Of a stretch of DNA of 64,000 bases, positions 61,016 to 64,000 are shown piece after piece. The stretch lies in NCBI GenBank assembly GCA_033344875.1, contig JAWPMO010000001.1:2815595-2879594 (forward strand), written 5' to 3'. Origin of the DNA: Ilumatobacteraceae bacterium (GTDB lineage: Bacteria > Actinomycetota > Acidimicrobiia > Acidimicrobiales > Ilumatobacteraceae). The stretch's first letter is position 1, and each line of letters opens with the position of its first letter. The position numbers were made by a program, and so were the translations under genes. Under the pieces are notes generated by a model, which had not been told where the DNA came from, did not search any database, and saw nothing but the letters and a program-made list of their open reading frames with translations.

Positions 61016-63931
61016 TCAGAGGGCGCGGGTGTACTCCAGTGCGCTGGCTCGCGTGCCACTGAGCGCGACCCACACCTTGTCGTGGTTGAACATCAGCCGG
61101 AGCCGAAGCATCCGTCCTGCGGGGATCGTCGCGTCGACCGATCCGATCGTGATCTCGCGCTCGACCCAGGTCGAACGCCCGCGATTCCACTCGTCGACGT
61201 GGACATCGACGGAACTGGCGAGCGTTACACAGCCGGTGCCGTTCGCGGCGCAGTCCTGGAGCCACACGGAATAGTCGACGTCCTCCTCGACCTCGAAGTC
61301 CTCGACCGTGCTCCACAGCACGAGCCGAACCGGCCCGTCGAGTACGAGATCGGACGCCGGCTCGAAGCTCCAGTGCTGGAACTTGCGGGGATCGGTGTCG
61401 TCCAGCTTCTGGCTCGACGGTTCGATGGTGAGGCCCGGCGAGCCGTCGCCGTCGTGATCGGGCTCGGGCGATGCATTCGCCGGCTTCGTCGGTGTGAGCG
61501 CCCAGTCGGTCGCCGACTCGCCGTTCGTGCCGAGGTAGAAGCGCTGGTCGACTCCGGTGCTGCCGACGTCGATCGTGACGGTTGCGACGTCGGAGCGACC
61601 GGTCCCGTCCGAGACCCGGTAGGTGAACGCGTCGGAGCCGACGAATGCGGGTGCGGGTGCGTAGGTGAACGAACCATCCGCCGCGAGGGAGAGGGTGCCG
61701 TGGTCGGGACCCGAGTGCAGTGAAGCGGTGAGGGTGTCACCGTCCTCGTCGCCGTCGTTGTCGAGCACGCCGGGCGCAGCCACGATGAGCGCGGTCGACT
61801 CCTGCGCTGCGTAGGCATCGCCACCCGCCGACGGAGGGTCCGGCCGGGGGTTCACGGTCACGAACACGGACGCGGCCGCCGTCCGCCCGGTGCCATCGGA
61901 GATCGTGTAGCGGAGCTGCATCGGCCCGAACTCGTTCGGGTCCGGCGTGAACCGGACGACTGCGCCGTCGGTGGAGGCCACTCCATCGTCGGCGGTGACC
62001 GTCAAGATCGTGAGCGGGTCCCCGTCGGGGTCGGTGTCGTTGGCGAGCACGGCCACGTCGATCGAGTCGTCCTCGTCCATCGCGACGGTGTCGTCGCGAG
62101 CGATCGGGGGATCGGGTACCGCGCTGACCGAGATCACCACCGACGCCGACGAACGTGCGCCGCGGACGTCGACCGCCGTGTACCGGAAGGTCGTCTCACC
62201 GGACCAGTTCGGCAAGGGGACGAACCGGAAACGGGTGGGGCCGACACGGGTGATCGTACCGTTCGCCGGCACCGAGTCGAGCGACGCCGACGTCACCCGT
62301 GCGTCGTTGGCCGCAACGTCGATCTCGACCGGCGAACCCTCAGCGGTCGCCGCGAGGTCGTCGACCGCCACCGGCCCGGGCGGCGCCGTCGTGGTCGTCG
62401 TCGTGGTGGTCGGAGTGGTCGTCGGAGTGGTCGTCGGAGTGGTCGTCGGAGTGGTCGTCGGAGTGGTCGTGGTCGACGTGGACGTGGTGACCGACGGGGT
62501 GACCGGAGTGGACGGCGTGGTCGTGGGCGGCACGGGAGCCGACGGGATTCGACCGTCGGAGATCGAGATGTTCGGGCGGAACGGGAGCGTCACGACCACC
62601 GTTGTCGTCGCGGCCGTGGACGGCGCCGACGTGGACGTCGACGGCCGGACGGTCGTGGTCGTGGTCGTGCTCGTCGGCGGGCTGGTCGTCGGCGCGGCGG
62701 TCGGCACCACCGTGCTCGCGGGTGTGGTGGATTCCGGGATCGCGATCACCGCACCGGGCAGCACGATGGTGGTCGTGCTGGTCGTCACCGGCATCGTGAC
62801 CACGACCTCCTGCCCCGCAGCCTCGACCACGGCGCGATCGGTCGCCGGCGGGTCGAGCAAGCCACCGGCGACGAGCGTCACCGCGGTCGCGGTGGCGCTC
62901 ACCGCAGCGCCGGCGACCGAGCCGACCGGCATTCGACCGACGACGGGCAGCTGCGCCAACCACGACAGCGGACCCATGATGAGTCGGAGGCGACCGAGCG
63001 AGATGTTCATGAACGCCCGCACCACACGAGGATCGAACTGCGTGCCGGCACAGCGGGCCAGTTCCTGGCGGCCCTCGACGGCGGTGCCCGCCGCCTTGTA
63101 CGACCGAGCACTGGTGATCACGTCGTAGACGTCGGCGACCGACACGATCCGAGCTGCGAGCGAAATCTCCTCACCGGAGATCCCCGATGGGTAACCGCCA
63201 CCGTCCCAGCGCTCGTGGTGCTCACCGACGGCATCGACCCACTCGCCGAGCCAGCCCCGCAGCGGTTGGCACATCTCGGCGCCCCAACCCGGGTGCTGTT
63301 TGATGATCTCGAACTCGGCGTCGTCCAGCCGACCGGGTTTGTTGAGGATCTCGCCCGGGACGAACAGCTTCCCGACATCATGGGCGAGTCCGGCCCACTG
63401 GAGCAGGTCGAGCTCGTGCGAGTCGAGGCCGAGTTCTTCGCCGATCATCCGGCTGTAGGCCCGCACACGTTCGGCATGGCCACGGGTGAGGCGGTCGTGT
63501 GCGCTCAGATCGGCGACGAGCTCGATCAGCGTCTCTGCAGCGAGCGCTGGATCGTCAGGGAGACCGGTCTGGCGGAGTTCTGCGATCCGCAACTTGAGCT
63601 GATGCACAGTCTGCGTTCGCATGGCGGTCTTGAAGCGCGACGGCGCCTGATCCGGGAACACGAGCGAGAGTTGCAGGAGTGCGGCCAGCGGCAGCAGCTT
63701 GCGGGCGAGACGGTCGGCGACGAACAGCACGCCGGTCGCGAACACGCTGAGCGCGATCCACCAGACGATCGTCGAGAGGAGCTCCGCCGGTCGTGGAACC
63801 ACCTTCGAGATCAGATGGGTCGCCGCGACCGAGATGAGGATCGGGGCGATGAAGACAAGCGCCTTGATCCCGAACGCGGCGCGCGGACGCCCCGTCCAAC
63901 GACTCTGCTGCGGCCGCTCCTCAGCGCTCAT
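61016..63931 (-). CDS. HD-GYP phosphodiesterase with extracellular cadherin-like repeats
   Basis: 971 aa. Membrane segments near 24-42, 53-74 and 80-92, then a cytoplasmic HD-GYP domain: GHAERV (151-156), HDVGK (184-188), HHERWDGGGYPSG (238-250) and DVYDVITSARSY near 270. All main metal and GYP residues are present, so c-di-GMP hydrolysis is likely. A further membrane segment lies near 330-356, followed by a Thr/Pro linker (to about 500) and three cadherin/Big-like domains with DDxxxxxED..VANDxD patterns (about 505-795). The last part is beta-rich with a calcium-like DHDGDGSPG. The start overlaps the previous gene's stop as ATGA. Confidence 0.88.
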   Translation of the reverse strand: MSAEERPQQSRWTGRPRAAFGIKALVFIAPILISVAATHLISKVVPRPAELLSTIVWWIALSVFATGVLFVADRLARKLLPLAALLQLSLVFPDQAPSRFKTAMRTQTVHQLKLRIAELRQTGLPDDPALAAETLIELVADLSAHDRLTRGHAERVRAYSRMIGEELGLDSHELDLLQWAGLAHDVGKLFVPGEILNKPGRLDDAEFEIIKQHPGWGAEMCQPLRGWLGEWVDAVGEHHERWDGGGYPSGISGEEISLAARIVSVADVYDVITSARSYKAAGTAVEGRQELARCAGTQFDPRVVRAFMNISLGRLRLIMGPLSWLAQLPVVGRMPVGSVAGAAVSATATAVTLVAGGLLDPPATDRAVVEAAGQEVVVTMPVTTSTTTIVLPGAVIAIPESTTPASTVVPTAAPTTSPPTSTTTTTTVRPSTSTSAPSTAATTTVVVTLPFRPNISISDGRIPSAPVPPTTTPSTPVTPSVTTSTSTTTTPTTTPTTTPTTTPTTTPTTTTTTTTAPPGPVAVDDLAATAEGSPVEIDVAANDARVTSASLDSVPANGTITRVGPTRFRFVPLPNWSGETTFRYTAVDVRGARSSASVVISVSAVPDPPIARDDTVAMDEDDSIDVAVLANDTDPDGDPLTILTVTADDGVASTDGAVVRFTPDPNEFGPMQLRYTISDGTGRTAAASVFVTVNPRPDPPSAGGDAYAAQESTALIVAAPGVLDNDGDEDGDTLTASLHSGPDHGTLSLAADGSFTYAPAPAFVGSDAFTYRVSDGTGRSDVATVTIDVGSTGVDQRFYLGTNGESATDWALTPTKPANASPEPDHDGDGSPGLTIEPSSQKLDDTDPRKFQHWSFEPASDLVLDGPVRLVLWSTVEDFEVEEDVDYSVWLQDCAANGTGCVTLASSVDVHVDEWNRGRSTWVEREITIGSVDATIPAGRMLRLRLMFNHDKVWVALSGTRASALEYTRAL
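62409..62470 (-). repeat. 12-base tandem repeat in the Thr/Pro linker
   Basis: Five copies of a GTCGGAGTGGTC-type unit (CGGAGTGGT at 62411, 62423, 62435, 62447, 62459), coding TTPT repeats in the HD-GYP protein. Length is likely to vary between strains. Confidence 0.8.
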
Positions 63932-64000
63932 TCGCCGATCACATAGGTGTATCGGCTCGGTCCGCTACCGGGTTGAGACGAAACGACGAACTCGCCGGGC
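63928..64000 (-). CDS. C-terminal end of a gene entering from the right edge (partial)
   Basis: The last 23 codons are open and end in TGA at 63928-63930. The reading is GEFVVSSQPGSGPSRYTYVIGE. The stop overlaps the HD-GYP start by 4 bases, which is typical of an operon. Family cannot be judged from this fragment. Confidence 0.6.
   Translation of the reverse strand, partial: PGEFVVSSQPGSGPSRYTYVIGE

Overview
The window is 64 kb of high-GC DNA with short intergenic gaps. TANNNT -10 boxes often lie 5-8 bases before the start codon, which implies leaderless messages. Its gene families (DUF222 HNH nuclease, DDN-type F420 enzyme, MDMPI fold, LLM oxidoreductase, many Thr-rich lipoproteins) point to an actinobacterium. 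An Acidimicrobiia member such as Ilumatobacter is my best guess, but this is inference; no rRNA or marker gene is present.

Positions 1-17,300 are a defence island. A type 1 BREX operon runs leftwards from 12,788: small HTH gene, brxA, brxB, brxC, pglX, pglZ, brxL. Most junctions are 4-base stop/start overlaps. The last gene runs off the window edge and is the most unusual: BrxL has its AAA+ core, but where a Lon protease domain is expected it carries an in-frame Ser/Thr protein kinase domain. Beside the operon are a low-GC OLD-like ATPase/TOPRIM gene, a convergent C5 cytosine methyltransferase and an unrecognised 447-aa protein.

Positions 17,500-26,330 are accessory: a lipoprotein, three paralogous small membrane proteins (one frameshifted), an RHH/MazF-type toxin-antitoxin pair, an F420 enzyme, a membrane hydrolase, a methyltransferase and a large secreted protein. 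Four genes here share a promoter and a leader hairpin that covers the ribosome binding site, with a compensatory base change in one copy. A 150-base inverted-repeat element closes the region.

Positions 26,337-43,031 hold an M20 peptidase, two EEP-fold nucleases, an HNH nuclease, two TetR regulators with visible operators, secreted lipoproteins (including a GH5 glycosidase with a discoidin-like domain and a GerMN protein), oxidoreductases and a cupin.

Positions 43,180-64,000 hold a 1,417-aa secreted metallophosphatase-like protein with six lamin-tail repeats, EamA and MFS transporters, an amidohydrolase, an ArsR/SRPBCC pair with a perfect operator palindrome, SDR, LLM and quinone oxidoreductases, an array of seven identical-geometry hairpins (56,779-57,348) and an HD-GYP protein with an extracellular cadherin-like half. 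No tRNA, rRNA, CRISPR array, transposase or integrase gene was seen.
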